Shown: positions 22,269 to 35,179, counted from the first letter of the stretch. The stretch is DNA of 64,000 bases from Agaricus subrufescens (GCA_029945375.1 CM057066.1:248001-312000), one strand, 5' to 3'. Notes: a model not told the origin generated them from the letters alone. Numbers and translations: made by a program.

Positions 22269-25200
22269 CTACACTTGATCAGGATGGGGTAGAACATAAT
22301 AGCCTAAATCTCCTGCCTTCTGCTTCCTATCTTGTGGCTGGTGTAGCCTTTCTTTCAAGTCATCTTCAGTATACTCATATACAAAAACTGCAAACTTATG
22401 CCCTGGGCATCCACCTATCAAGACTTGCAGATCTGGCCTTTGTTGCTGGAAGAGATGGAGGCCTGGTATGTATTCTTCTACTAATTCTTCATGTGAAATT
22501 TGCTGAACAATAGAATGTCAGAAAGTCAAATAACTCAAGGGAGATTGGACCTCACCTGATTTCCCATAAATGCCTGCATTTGTGTGCCTACATTACAGAG
22601 CAACACATGAGGGTATATTCCATGCAACCCAAGAGAATCAAAGTGCAGATCTTGGAATTGAATTCCATGAACAAGATCTCTCTCAGTGAGCTCTTCTTCA
22701 TAGACCTATAATTTAAATTAGACAAAGACATGGTTTCAAAATTGTTGGCTTACACTCCAAATTTCAAATAACCAGGTGACAAATTCATTCCAATACAGCC
22801 ATGTACACCATTTCATGGTAGTGTAATCAAGCTGGCCAAGTAAATGAAAAACATAATCCCGACTCTGGCTTGAGTTGAGCTCAGAAGAGCCATATGACAT
22901 GAGTAACAAAGTGGGGGCATCATAAACATCTTGACATAAATTGAGGTTGAACTCATTTATGGCTGAATCATTTGATGGATTGACACCAGAATGATATTGT
23001 GAGCAATAGTCATGCCAGATGGAATCATCTGTGAAAGTTTGATGACAATATATAAAAGTTTACTATTGAATGAACTCACCTGGCTCCCCATCATAAAACT
23101 TCTTGAAGTCTTGCCAAATCTCAATCAGCAGTTTCCATACCAGATTTTTTGTGCCCTTCAATGAAATATACAAATTTGTGGATCTAGCTGGGTTCACCAA
23201 ATACTCATAGAATGAGGGATGAGGGAAAAGTATACTTTCCAGAGGAGCATTTTCTGGAGGCATCTGGACCATAGAGCAGCCCCTGAGTGCAGCATAGACC
23301 ACACTCAGCTCAATGCCAAGAGCTACAGAAACACCCTTGGGAGTTTGAAGAGCCAAGTTTTTCTCTGTCATAGCATAGAGAAAAGCACCCAGGACTTGGT
23401 GAGTAGTAGGCCACATATCAGAAGAGATTGAGGTGAGAATGTGGGTGTATAGAGCATCAACATAGATGAATGGGTGATCATCAGCAGGACCAACCCTATC
23501 AATGAGAGCCACAAGGTGGTCAAGGCAGGATGCAGGATTGCCATGATAAGGATCCTTGATAAATTGAATAGCCAAAGCAGCAAATGAGGACTGATGAGAG
23601 ACAGCACCTGCAAGTTTCAGAAGCTGCTCCTGGCCAGGCCAGTTTTCAGGCATAGTTTGTGGATAACTGGCCAAGATACCTTGAAGGCTATCTTTGAGAT
23701 AATGCTCAGCATCATGGTAGAAGGTGGAATGGAGATATGGAACCAGAAAATATATCCAAACTGGAGCCTGAGCTTGAAGAAGTGAAGTATCTAGACCATG
23801 AGCCTCTAGATCTGAGGCATTAGCTAGGTGTCTGAATATCAGACAGCCATTCCCTAGACTTCCACAAGTTATAACAGGGAGATGTGGAAAATGTAACTCA
23901 AGCTGAGGTATCTCAGCAAGAATTTCCCCAAAGTTGTCCTAGGGTTCAGTAAGATTAGTAGATGCAATACAATAAATGAAATGATTCTCACTGCTGTATA
24001 GACCCGTCGCTTCAGTATTAGTTTGTCTTGAACAATATGTGTCATAGCTTCACTAGTTCCAAGCTGAGCAAATTGGACTGGTTTCAATCCTACTTCCTTG
24101 ATAATTCCTCTAGCAGCAAGTTGTTCATGGTAGACCTATATCAAAGTTTAGTAGCTGAAAACTACCCAAATTGCAGAATTACGACCCACCTCCCACAAAT
24201 CAAATAACCAAACAATAAAATTTGGCAATTCCTGAATCACTGAAGACCCATAGTGCATGGTAGCATCCTCCAGCTGACCTAGTAGACCAAAACATTGAGC
24301 TTTATCTTCATCAGATGAGAATGGCTCCTCATTCTTCATATCATGCTTTTCAACCAAAAACGTAAAGAGTGCTTCATGGATATACCACATCAGGTCCATT
24401 TGAAGACCCCGGGCAGTGCTACCAAACAGGTCAGCTTTACGGACAAGTACATTGCTAGACTCTCCTACTCACGGTTCAGATGAGGTTGACGATGAGATGT
24501 ATTTCATCCATCTATGTTCATACAACAGACCTGAAGAATCGGTGTCACCAAATTATGCCCTTGATTATACTGTGTCAACTTACCTGATGTTCGAGGGCAG
24601 GCTGTCTGAAAGTCCTCCCAAACGGTGAGGGATGACTGAAGTAAGTCATCTTCAACATCTTTAAGGGAGATACAAGATTGTTTGGATCGATCCGGGTCCA
24701 GCAAGTAGTCACCAAATGAAGCATGATAGAAAGCTGCTGGCATCTGGTGGGCAACTTGGGGATCAGATATATTAAGCAAGGAGTAGCAGCCATTGACTGA
24801 GGCGTAAATGGTGCTCAGATCCAGACTTAAGACAACAGACATAGCTGGCAATAGCTTTAGAACGTATTTCATCCCCTTGCCCTGGGCATACAACAGGGCA
24901 CCAAGCACCCGCTTCGTAGTCGGCCACACATCAGGCGGAATGGAACTGAGAATATTCGTATAAAGGACATCTAGGTGGGTGAATGGCTGATGATCAGAGA
25001 CAGGTCCTGGAAGACCATTCAGAGCAGATAGAACCCGGTTGAGGCGCATGGTAGGGTTGGCATATCGTGGATCACCAACAAACCGAACTGCCGTATCGGC
25101 AAGCACAAACAAGCCGGAAACAGCATCAGCTAGCTGCGAGAATTGCTCCTCGCTAGGCCATTTCTTTGGTACAGTCCGTGGAAACTCTCTCTGGATTCTC

Positions 25201-26411
25201 TCCAGGCTGTCCCTCAGGAAGTGCACAACATCTTGGCGAGCTTCCTTCGAGTTGGCAGGAACATACTCTTTCAAGTATGTAGACACTACCTTCTCTTCGT
25301 CGAACGTGTCAACAATATGTGGCTCCGGGCGACTCGCAACAAGCCAAAGGAGAGGAACATCAGGATGCTGGACAATAAAATCGGTGATGAGGCGGATGAT
25401 CTCTCGCTGTGAATGATGTTCATCGAGTTCGTCGAGACCATCCAGTATGATACTCCATGAGTGTCCGCCGGCTCCGATCCTCCTTTCAACAAAAGGCTCA
25501 ACAATGAAGGTCTTGAACTGCTCCTCCATCCCTTTAGTAACTACCGCAGGGTCTCGGGCAAGTTTCTCAGTGACGAAGGTGCAGTACTCCTCGATATGTG
25601 CTGCAAGCTGGTAGGCGATGGTGATGAAGAGTTTTTGGGAGCTATTGCGTCCGCTAGGTCGGGACACAAATGTGGAGGCTCCGAGGTGCTTCGACTTGGC
25701 CAGCTTGTCTGCCAAGGTCTGCATAATCGCTGATTTACCGACACCAGCGGGACCATAGACCCAGATGAGCAACTCCTCTTTTTCTTCATCGTAAAACCAG
25801 GTTATAATATGTTCATTGATTTTGATACGAGTATCGGGATGACATCTGGGAGGAGGGTCGCGAGCGGAGGAGTCATGTGCTGCACCCTGGATACTGTGCG
25901 CGAAAAGCAGTTCCATGGCTGCAGAGGTCCATTAATCATGAACGACATGTACTAAGGTAACAACTCTCATACCTTTGCCTCTTCTATCACTTGCATCATG
26001 AATGTGGACCGCAGTATTGTCAATCATGACAGGGTTGATTATAGAGAAATCTCTGGCGTTGGGGAGAATCCCGCCACCTGAGGTCGATTGAACTCCAGTA
26101 GCTAATCATTCTGTCAGTATGCTACGCCAGTGCTCAATACAGATTCTCCTTACCTTGAGCTGGAGCCTCGTGGATGACGATCCTGGGTGTACTGGCACTA
26201 GTAGGTGCTGTGTCCACGACAACAGAGGTACCAGTAGCCGAAAGCGTGGTTGGTGAATTGTTGTGACCATCTGAGTTGGACATGAGCGGAACATAACGCA
26301 AAGGTAAACGAGTGAGCACAGACCCCGAGAGGCAGCCTCACCCTTCTTGCGGCTGGAAAAGGGATTGCGAAAAAATGCTTTGATTTTCTGGCGTTTCGAA
26401 CCTGAACCCAT
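22269..26411 (-). CDS. NACHT-B: intact STAND NTPase with duplicated C-terminal half
   Basis: Eleven exons (26411-26342, 26270-26154, 26101-25973, 25918-24584, 24530-24473, 24418-24190, 24135-23992, 23938-23080, 23028-22754, 22705-22556, 22502-22269) total 3600 nt, all GT-AG and in phase, giving 1199 aa. Residues 1-30 are basic (G-S-K-R-Q-K-I-K) and a Gly/Asn segment lies near 65-85. NACHT follows, with Walker A GPAGVGKS at 161-168 and Walker B I-I-L-D-G-L-D-E-L-D at 262-271. Then comes a block of four parts: helical A (about 300-567), C (568-646), V (647-694) and B (695-765). The whole block repeats without an ATPase: A (770-980), C (981-1072), V (1073-1122), B (1123-1199). No WD40, ankyrin or TPR repeats are visible. 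STAND NTPases act as ligand-triggered switches, often in fungal self/non-self recognition and cell death. The start is the ATG at 26411; upstream in-frame starts are non-ATG. It is the only copy here without an obvious defect. Confidence 0.9.
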
Positions 26412-28830
26412 AGTGGTGTGTGGCAATAACAGTCAGAAGGTTGTGCTTCAAAAGTTCAGCGGGAGTAGAGGACGGGAGACGAGACGAGTGGACGTGAGAG
26501 CTGGCGGGCTGTACGTTGACTGATTGGTGGCAGTTGGGAACAAACACAGCCAGAGATCCCACGTATCAACCTCATAGCACCACAAAGAATATTGAATTCC
26601 TAAGTCCTTTGTACGAATAGTTCCCTCTTGACATCTGAGAACAATAAAGTACGGGTGTAACATTTCTGGTATGTAAACAAAATGGCTGCACAAATGCTTC
26701 TTGATAAACACACCCATCAGATATGAGAGACTCTTCGTTACTCCATAACCCAACTTTGCTCATACGACAATCCACCTGACCGGCCTGCAAAAATGTATTC
26801 TTGATTGTCACAGTCGAAGCGGCCCATTTCTGCGGTTAGAATCCCTTTCGGGATGTCGTAAACGTTGTATCCAATCGGAATGCAGGCACCCGATTCAAGA
26901 CTGATAGACGACGCGAGACCTCTATAAGCACGCATAGTTGAAAGTAGCTTATGCGGGACGCCGACTTGATATTATCGAGATTGAAAAAGTCTTTGAGAAG
27001 AGTCGACTAGTAAGGCCTTGTCATCATAGTCGTCAAACTGTGTATAATTACCACAAATAGCCACAGAACGTGAAGACAGAGCCAAAGAGCTGTTATATCC
27101 TTGGAAAAATGATATGGTGGGGTGTTGAACGGGTAACAGAGTTGTCGTGATCTGATGCGCCCTAAGTGACGATGGTGCTGCAGCAATGAGAGCTCGGACA
27201 TACGTTGGGTCAAGAAAGAACGGTGAGTGCGTGAACTCTGAGCGGCATTGGGACAGGCAGGCTGGTCAAGTAGCGAATCAGTCACAAGAGTGTCACGTCC
27301 CCCACTGGTACTGGCAACGCTGGATATTCATCCTCACTGTTGAGACATTTATCGCCGGACCTGAACGAAAAAGCTGACCACGATACTGCAGATAATGTTA
27401 CCACCAGTTTGAGGCCATCGCAGCTCTGTCGTCGTGACTGGGAGTGTTGTGGTTCGTTGTCACCTGGGGCAAAGGGAAGCAGCAAGAAGGTAGTAGAACA
27501 GGAGTGCCATTGCCTGGGCTATCAGCCAGATAAAGGTACTATAAACAAATTCATAGATTCAAGACGCGACCCAAGACCGGTGGGAGATAGGAGAAGATGC
27601 AATCGGGTCATGCACTAGGGAGAGCAGATGTGTGTACAAAGGTTTTAGTACCTCGCGCTTGTTGTACCCTTGGGAGTGGAGATAGATGGGAGGTAGTCGC
27701 TTGAGCGTGGAGGGCAGCGCTAGATGCTAGGGATGAGTGTCTTGTAATCCTAGGTCATAAGGAATATTGTGAACAAGAGCTATTGATATAAGAGTCACAG
27801 CGTACCGAAAAAGACCTGTTTGTCAACAGAATTCCACAACATTAAGACATGCTGTGGTCTTCCAAACGTCTTCAATGTAGCTACTTGCCGAGGAGGGCTG
27901 CGAGGATTGAGCAACCTTGACTGAAGGCTTCAACACAATCAGTCCTGCACGCGAGTTCCATCCCCTTTCATAAAGATTTGGACGTCAAAGGACAAACACG
28001 ACATAGACATGTTGTCACGACTGTAACATCACTTCGAGTCTTGGTGTCCAATATACCTGAAACAGAAGATCAACTTCATCAACTTTACTGGACACCCTTT
28101 GACATTAAAGCATACCGGGCATACCCAGTGTCTCTGTCACGGACCTGAGCACTCCTTTAAGTAGCTCCTGCAATACAAACTTGCACTTGCGCGACAGTGA
28201 AGGTGGGATTTGATGATTCTTCTGTCGATACATCACCCAGCTTCAGAGATGAACGTTTCACTTTCCGCCGTTCAGGTTGCATTGAGGACGAAGTGGGTGA
28301 TGCTCTCCGACTGTAAAGTTCGCATCTGAGTCGTTATCATTGGCCCATAGACCTCCCGGAATATCGCACCTAAATTGACATGCACTTTGACGCGCCTTTC
28401 TCGCCCGAGTATAGAATGAAGAATATGTGATGAGGATGTGGTGCGGCAGAAGCATAGCTTTCTGGCTGAAGATGAGCTAAATATCTATACCAACAAATCA
28501 ACAACCGACAGTACCTAGAATGAGTAACACATACTATTAATCTGTTGTTGTCAAGCCGCCAAGTGCCTAGTCATGTCTGGTGGATCCATGTTTCACGGTG
28601 CGACACTTGGGTCAACGTAGACCACGAGGGATGGAATAATGAGGGAGTCAAAAAGCCTATGGGCGGCGTTCCATGTGTTCTTATTCGGTGGCTCAGCAAT
28701 GTGTTGCCAAAAGGCTGGGTTGAGGGTGAACCAAAGGGCGGGAGCGGCGTTGTTGGGGTTGGAATCAAGTAACGTACATGGCTAGTCCTGGAGGTAAATA
28801 TCGGAGAATGCAATGTCACTATTACGCTTG
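26412..28830. pseudogene. module X, copy X2
   Basis: It lies between the NACHT-B start and KRE6-2. It carries the block translating on the minus strand as S-G-D-K-C-L-N-S-E-D-E-Y (near 27320-27360), a membrane-like stretch K-D-I-T-A-L-W-L-C-L-H-V-L-W near 27040-27110, and a minus-strand start-like peptide M-L-L-P-H-H-I-L-I-T-Y near 28420-28455. These recur in X4. Stops interrupt every frame, and no family was recognised. The part next to 26411 should hold the NACHT-B promoter. Confidence 0.55.
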
Positions 28831-28869
28831 ATGCTCGAGTTTTGAAACAAAAAACTGAGAGGTGATGGG

Positions 28870-30910
28870 ATATATGTGTGAAGCGTGAAAATTCCTTGTC
28901 CAGTTCGAGACGATTGAAGCACTAGATTCTGTCACGTCACGCGGAACGAACCTCCTCTTGCAGTTGTCATGATAGAGAAGCCCACGCCCAATCTGTCTTG
29001 GCCCAGCATTCGCTCGACATGCCCATCGCTCATTTGCCTTGCTCGTGCTCATGCTCTCGTTCCTCCTCCGCTCTCCCCACGTTCATGGCCACCCGCAATG
29101 AGTCTGCCTGGTCTTCCGAACTTTCCTTGACTGAAGGAAGAACGACTCGATCGCCGAGAGTAGATGTGTAAAGGTAAACTATCAATCTCCTTGTACATAC
29201 CCTTCTCACTCTCTTCCCCCAGGACAGTCACTCGTCCTATTCCAGCTTCCCTATGGATCATAACACTCGCAAAGAAGGTGCTTTTAATTTGGCCTCACTT
29301 TACTGGTCTGCATGCTTTCCTCCTTCCAATTCATTCTTTCGTTAATGAAATAACGGGTTCAACTGCTTCATTTACTCCCACCGACAAACACAAACATGAA
29401 CTATCGCGGTGGGACGCTTCAATCATGAAACAAATTCCGCTTTACTCAAGGTTATTAAGACCGAAGTCATCTTCCCAGGATTGGACGAAAACTTCAAAGT
29501 ATATGTCAGCACCCTCTTCCCTCCTACCTTGGTAGCGTGTGAGCTGATCATACCTTGAGCAGTGAGTGGACGCCTGGGCAATGGAAAACTGGCCAAGGCC
29601 AGGGTATACAGAGTAATCGCTGACAGAACGTATGATCCATGCGATGTGGGGGCATTTCCCAACCAGTCGAATACCAACGGTCTTCCAACGGTCTTAGCTT
29701 TGCGGTGGCGCGTCACTACGATCAATTGAAGTCGAATTATAACTTCGAGTTTAGTTGGCTACCTGGGCAGAGAATGTTGTACGTTCTTCGTCTTGAATAA
29801 TTTACATTCAACTAATGTTTCTCAGAGCATGTTCTTGCCCTGATGCCGACTTCCGGGTCCTGATTACGCCATAGATCGCGGAGAAATAGATATCTTGCAG
29901 CGGAAATCAACAAAATGAGTGGTGCAACCCAAGTCACGTCTGTCTGCGTAGTTCGCGCCATTCACTCATGATTATGAATAACTATTCTCAACGGCTATCA
30001 CGGTCCGGCCATACAGCAAGCTATTTCGGGATTGATGCCAGCTCCCAGTGATATATTCCAAGGATCGGTACAACCTGGTCAAGCCAAGCCCTACAAGGTT
30101 TTCGCGTTCGAGTATTGGACGGCTCTAAATGATCAAGGTTCTGTGTTTATCCAATGGAGTGTTGACGGGATGCCGTCGTATAGATCGTATAAGATGGATG
30201 CTTCCGCTGTGGGGCCAGATCCTGGGGCTCAGGGGGGTTCAGGCGTCAGACAGAGGTTAATCCCTGCTGAATACATGTCTATCGTTTTGAACTTGGGTAT
30301 GTGAGCATCCTTAGCTATTCAAAACATGATACTGACCCTCCACCTCCGTCTTTAACAGCAAATTAGCAAACGATTGACGCATCAACGCTATTATTCCCCG
30401 CCGAAATCCTGATTAATTCTGGAAGGGTTTATTGGAGGAAGGACCCGATCAAAATTGGCTGCAGTCGTAATGAATTCCGGACCGCACATTACGTCGCGAG
30501 TCATGTTGACACCTACGAAGGTGAGCTGTTCTTTAGTTCGTTGTTTACTTCTCGATGGTCTCGTACTTTTGAAACCATCTGTCTTGTTCGGGCATCACCT
30601 TGGCACCGTTCGGACTCACCGGCATGTTTGGTGTTGGAAACAATTCTTTGTTTCCCGGCTCGACAATCTCTCAATTTTGCTCCTCCCCCCAACCGTTCAC
30701 CTGATACATCTGCTAACGTCCTTTTGTTTATCTCATTTCCAGAGCATAATGCTACGACGCGGCCTTATGCAAAGCCCAGAAATAAGCCCTCTCATGGACC
30801 ATACTAATACTGCATACACCTCACGAACCCTTTATCTCACAACGCTGCTTGTCCTCATTGCTCTTTCTAAACAAACCTTCCGGGCCATTCTTTGTTGTTT
30901 CACTTTCTAG
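28870..30910 (+). pseudogene. KRE6-2: KRE6/SKN1 relic lacking its central part
   Basis: Same family as KRE6-1. The N-terminal part near 29160-29290 jumps directly to the I-K-T-E-V-I-F / S-G-S-D-E-N-S-K segment near 29455-29505, so the stretch containing D-L-E-W-Y is missing. Then follow D-P-C-D-V-G-A-F-P-N-Q-S-N-T (near 29635-29680), F-E-F-S-W-L-P-G-Q-R-M (near 29740), a catalytic region reading E-I-D-I-L with a lost base near 29880-29900, and F-I-Q-W-S-V-D-G-M with Q-R-L-I-P-A-E-Y-M near 30140-30280. It is the short type, sharing its deletion with KRE6-4. It has multiple frameshifts and stops. Confidence 0.78.
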
Positions 30911-31234
30911 ATATCATCACATTGCCTGAGTGTCCCCGCCCCTAGTCACTTTGTTTTCAAAGGTGGAGCTCTTTTTTCTTTTATGGAGGGTTCTTGATCG
31001 GCTATTGTGCGCAATCTATGTGCACTGTTGTCCTCTTTTTTATCATTATCTGGTTTACCTATTAACTTGCATGATCTTAACTCCTGTTCACGACTTACAT
31101 CGATTCTATCTTTCTTCAGTACTTACTCTTAAGATGAATATCTTATTACGCCGCTTATCATTTAAGACCAACCATTTGTATGTTGTTAACTAGTCAAAGT
31201 AGAAATCAATACCAAAAACAAGGAGAAACTGGGA
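30911..31234. other. spacer between KRE6-2 and the NACHT-D stub
   Basis: T-rich spacer that is clearly similar to 46690-46970 after KRE6-4 (shared GTTTGTATGTT-type end near 31170 and 46965). It is probably the common 3' flank of the short KRE6 type. No gene is seen. Confidence 0.5.
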
Positions 31235-31661
31235 TTATGCGAGGTCAGGATAAAGAAGGAATAAATATTCTAAATCTCCTGTCTGCTTTCGTTCCATTGT
31301 TTGGTGGCTTTCCATCTCCAGTATACTCATACTCAAAAATCGCAACCTGCTTCCCTGGACATCCACCTATCAAGACCGGAAGGGTTGACCTACATTGCTG
31401 GAAACGTTCAAGGCCCGATATATACGCGTCTAACCCTCCAGGTGACTGTGGCCGGACAATCGAAAGTTAGAAAATCATCGAATGGTTCAAATTAGATGAA
31501 AACTTACACCGTGAACATTTGAATAGGACATGATCGAACCGTAACTCAAAGATAAACCGGTGAGTCAACTGACCCCAGGACGTAGCCTCGCCTTTCTTGC
31601 TGCCGGAGGAAGGCTCGCGAATAGATGGCTTAATCTTCTGGTATTTTCAATCCGAACTCAT
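31235..31661 (-). pseudogene. NACHT-D: deletion stub of a NACHT gene
   Basis: Starting at the ATG at 31661, the first exon aligns with exon 1 of NACHT-B and C (basic, ending K-K-G-E-A-T-S), with a TGA at codon 5. It then passes into the end of exon 10 (F-E-L-R-F-D-H), an intron, and exon 11 (S-G-L-E-R-F-Q, then L-I-G-G-C-P-G-K), ending at the stop at 31235. Everything between exon 1 and exon 10 is gone, about 3.7 kb, including NACHT and both A blocks. A further frameshift lies in the terminal module. It occupies the same slot in the repeat unit as NACHT-B and NACHT-C. Confidence 0.82.
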
Positions 31662-34600
31662 ATCGGTGTGTGGCAATGTCAGTTAGAAATTGGTGCTCGA
31701 AAAGTTTGGTTAGAGTAAAAGAGGCAAGACGGGTGGGAGCTACATGGGAGCTGCGGCTGTACATTGACAGATTGGCAGCAGCAGTGCCATCTAGCCTTCT
31801 TGGTCTGCTCGACCCTTCCCTGCAGAGAAAATCCTGCTCATGATGTCGCAAAACATCGTATTCACTCGGAATGTATTCCTCCCTCGTCTACCCATTCAAG
31901 ATTGGCAGATTACGCAAGTTGATTATAGGTACGCGAGGTTCAGAGTAACTTCCGTACCGGACAAGAACTCGATATCCTTCAGATAGAAAAAAATCCTTCG
32001 AAGAGGGTTGAGGGGTAAAGGGGCCATCGTATGATCGCTAACGATAGCTACAGAACATGCAAACACGAGCCCGAGGTTTGCGACGCCTTGAGTGAAATAG
32101 TATGGTGTGGTTTTGAACTGCAGTCCCGGTCGCACAGGGACTCCAAATGACAATCACGGGAAGCGATGGGAGACTGGATAGACGTTTGTTTAAGAGGTAA
32201 TGGTGAGTGCTTGAGTGCTTGAGCTCTTGAGTGGCAGTGAGGCAGAGAGCAGGTCGAACAGTGAAACCCGGCAGAACCCGTCACAAGGACGTCACACCCC
32301 TCTCTTGTACGCGAACCAATTCATATTCTTCCTCATTCTCCGGGCCTTACTCGCCGGACATGGACGGAAAGGCTGACCACAGCGCTGCAGATTATAATAA
32401 CACCAATTTCGGTCTATCGCTTCTCCGTTGTGGTGGCTGAGAGTGTCCCGAGTTCGTTGTCACCTGTCACAACTTCTCTTCGTCGGCGTAGGGGCTGAAC
32501 TGGAGGTGAGCGATCGAAGCACACACAAGACTCTTTGTTTTGATCTGTGCATACAGAAGTAGCAAGAGAAAGCGGCGTGAAGATAGTGGGTGGGAAGCGT
32601 CGTCGCTGAACCTATCAACTGGATAGGGCACTATACGCAAATTCAGAGATCCAAAGCGGCGGCTCGAAGCTGGTTGAAAATGGGAGAAGAGCCGTGGTAG
32701 TCAAAAAGATTTTGATGTGTCGCATTTGTACCCCGGAGAGCAAGGAGGTTGATACCACGACAAGTCGTTCGAGCGTGGAGGGAGGTGCTAGATACTAGAG
32801 ACGGGTATAATTGATACGAGGGTCGCGATGTACGCGCGGGTACACGAGGGAGAGTTTGCATTGGAGAGAGGATGCTCAAATCATGTTTTTCGGCAGCAAG
32901 CATTTCACGGAGATCATCCGCCGCCACACTTGTGACCCTAGCCATTAAGAAAACAGTGAGCGACGAAAGTTGATACAAAGGTTACAACGTACCAAAGAAG
33001 ATCAGTTCATCAATACAATTCAACACAATGGTATACAGCAGTTCCTTCAGGGACTACAGGATGTTCGATGTAGCCAAGTCCTGAGCAGGAGGGGCGACAT
33101 GCGGATTTCAATGAAGACTAGATCTTTGCGCAGGGTCCTATGAGCCGGGATGTAAGAGTCCTTGACGGGCCTTTGAGATGCTACATCACGAAGTTGAGAG
33201 CGGATTGCAGTGAAAGATCTTCCGTGATTCGTGGGTGCAGCCCGTTTGCCGTGATAATTCTTGTCTTCTTCTGAAGCCTGGGTATTACCTCCGGTATTCC
33301 TGTCTCTGTAGTTCAGCCTCTCGGTCCGATTTCGCCTATCTCCAGTACCATCCGACTTTTGAGGTATTGTCTCTTCATCTACAACCTCCTCGGCTTCCTC
33401 AACTTCCAATGAGTCACGCTTCTCTTGCCGCTTTTTCCTCCTCCTCCTCCCTCTCATCATAGTCAGACAAATATTCCCGACGCACACCCGCACCAACACC
33501 CGTACCCCGCATCGGTACTTGCTCCTGCCTCTGCCCATTCCCCAACCCCGAATTCCCCAACTGAAAACTCGTCGATCTCGCAGTAGCCAACAAACTCGAC
33601 CCACTTTCACGCACAGCCCTCCTCAAACTATTCCTCGACCCACCACTCAATATAGTCGGTGTATGACTTCTCGTCGACAAATTCGAAAGACTTCCACCTC
33701 CACCAATTAACATCGTTGTTGTCAGAGTAGGACTTCTCCTAGACGTTGATAGTGATGAACCAGGTCGAGGGCCAGGACTAGGCAGACCTCCCGAATCAGT
33801 TCTTTCGGTTTCTGATCCCGAATAGCTGCAATTTGATTGGGTGTCTACTGGAGTAGGGCGATTGGTCGCAGTAGGATGTTGAGAATCCAAAGAATTCGGT
33901 AAATTCGGGTTTCCACTATTCAATTGCTGCTGCTGCTGTTGGGCCACAGAACCTTACGACGACAAAGCCGAGGCATTGTTGCTCATCGAAAACGACGCCA
34001 CTCGATAATCAGGCATAGGGATAGGATCTCCCTTAAACCTCAATTCCTCGTCAAACTCCCATACCCCGACCTCAAAGCAGGATTGCTCAAAACTTTCGGC
34101 TTCCTACCGCTGTCCAAAACCTTTTTTCTCGCGCTCATACCAACACAGTCTACTAGTTGTTTCATAGCCTCACAATTTGATAGATCTCTGCGTTGAGATG
34201 TATGCCCAGCTGTACGAGGAAGTGTGTTCGTGTGGAAAGGTGTGAAAGCGTAAGGGTGGTTAAGGGTGGTTGGTTATTTGGTGTAGAGAAAGTGTTGTAG
34301 CGGTGTAGTGGAGTGGAGAGGGTTTCTGGGGTTAGGTAAGGGTCGGGGTGTGGTGAGGTGAGATGGCGTTGCTGATGGTGGGATTTGAGGCGTAGATGGC
34401 GGATTTGATTAAACAGGAGAAGCAGGAATGGAATCCGTCGTTGGCAGAGAGGCATCCAGAGTGGGACCCCACGAAAAAGGAGCTGAAGGATCTTCCTGCA
34501 ACGCAGATTTCATAGGTGTCTGTCGAAGCATCACTAAGATAGCAGGAGAAGAGGAACTCGGGAGACGGGATGATTGAAATAGTGCAGAAAATTGAAAGCC

Positions 34601-35100
34601 TTGAGATAGGGACTCTTCGAAATGCAAGGATGCCAAATGTTCTCGTAGTTGAGGAAAGTAACACTGTGCTCCTGTCGAGGGTTGGTTCGTTGGTTGAATT
34701 GAGAGTTGTGCACGCGCCAACGCCGGAGAAGAGAATGAAGGCGGGAAGAACACACTCTGGTTGTGTCTGCCGGCAGAGCACGTTGCTCGGGCTACCCAAA
34801 GCTCAGCTCGATGGTTCCAGTCCTAAATCATGAAAAGAGTTAGGTAAGGAAAGCAGATCTAAAGGTTACAACGCACAGGAGGGAATCCAATTCACTAATA
34901 GAATTTAACATGGCGTCATGATATGTAGCGGTGGGCTCGAGAACAGCGGGCAATTTTGATATAGCTGGTTTCTGCAAGGGAGAGGTAACAGACTATCGAC
35001 TAAAGGCCACTCATCAATGATATCTTCATTTCAGCCAGAAAACCACTCACGCATGATGGTAAAGGTTGATTCTAGTCATTCTCACGTTCAAATCCCGATG
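31662..35100. pseudogene. module X, copy X3, with an extra decayed gene
   Basis: The left part (31790-32960) repeats the X blocks (R-R-L-D-G block near 31795, E-N-E-E-E-Y near 32325, a minus-strand peptide A-R-V-T-S-V-A-A-D near 32920-32950) and is very close to X5. A V-Y-H-type block near 33020-33060 and a related T-A-T-Y-H-D-A-M-L-N block near 34900-34945 flank about 1.8 kb that the other X copies lack (see the 33414-34753 entry). Stops interrupt most frames. Confidence 0.5.
33080..34753 (-). pseudogene. decayed low-complexity gene inside X3, family unknown
   Basis: The minus strand has several long, codon-like stretches: 34753-34409 (Ser/Pro-rich), about 34190-34050 (M-K-Q-L-V-D-C-V-G-M-S-A-R-K-K-V), 34045-33955 (G-D-P-I-P-M-P-D-Y-R-V-A-S-F-S-M), 33947-33414 (poly-Gln start, then Ser/Gly/Thr-rich and acidic), and an acidic stretch to about 33100. 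A one-base loss near 34055 (A-G-G-A-A-T-T-G) and an in-frame TAA near 33957 separate otherwise continuous frames, and another frame switch lies near 33450. This looks like the remnant of one longer regulatory-type protein. I did not recognise the family. Confidence 0.4.
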
Positions 35101-35179
35101 TCCGCTGTTGAACATCAATTCCGAGGCCACAGAAACAATGACAAGAGCCGAGGGTGGGTGTCGTGAATTACAGAGAGCA

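Noticed and set aside
21737..22513. 258-codon plus-strand open frame
   Set aside because: Its second half is antisense to the last exon of NACHT-B and its first half lies in the KRE6-1 3' region; it has no homology and crosses both.
24504..25733. Plus-strand open frames opposite the NACHT genes (also near 6975-7520 and 40900-41800)
   Set aside because: They are shadows of the conserved minus-strand ATPase exon.
33047..33610. 187-codon minus-strand open frame considered as an intact gene
   Set aside because: It overlaps a second coding-like frame and continues it only after a frame switch; treated as part of a decayed gene.
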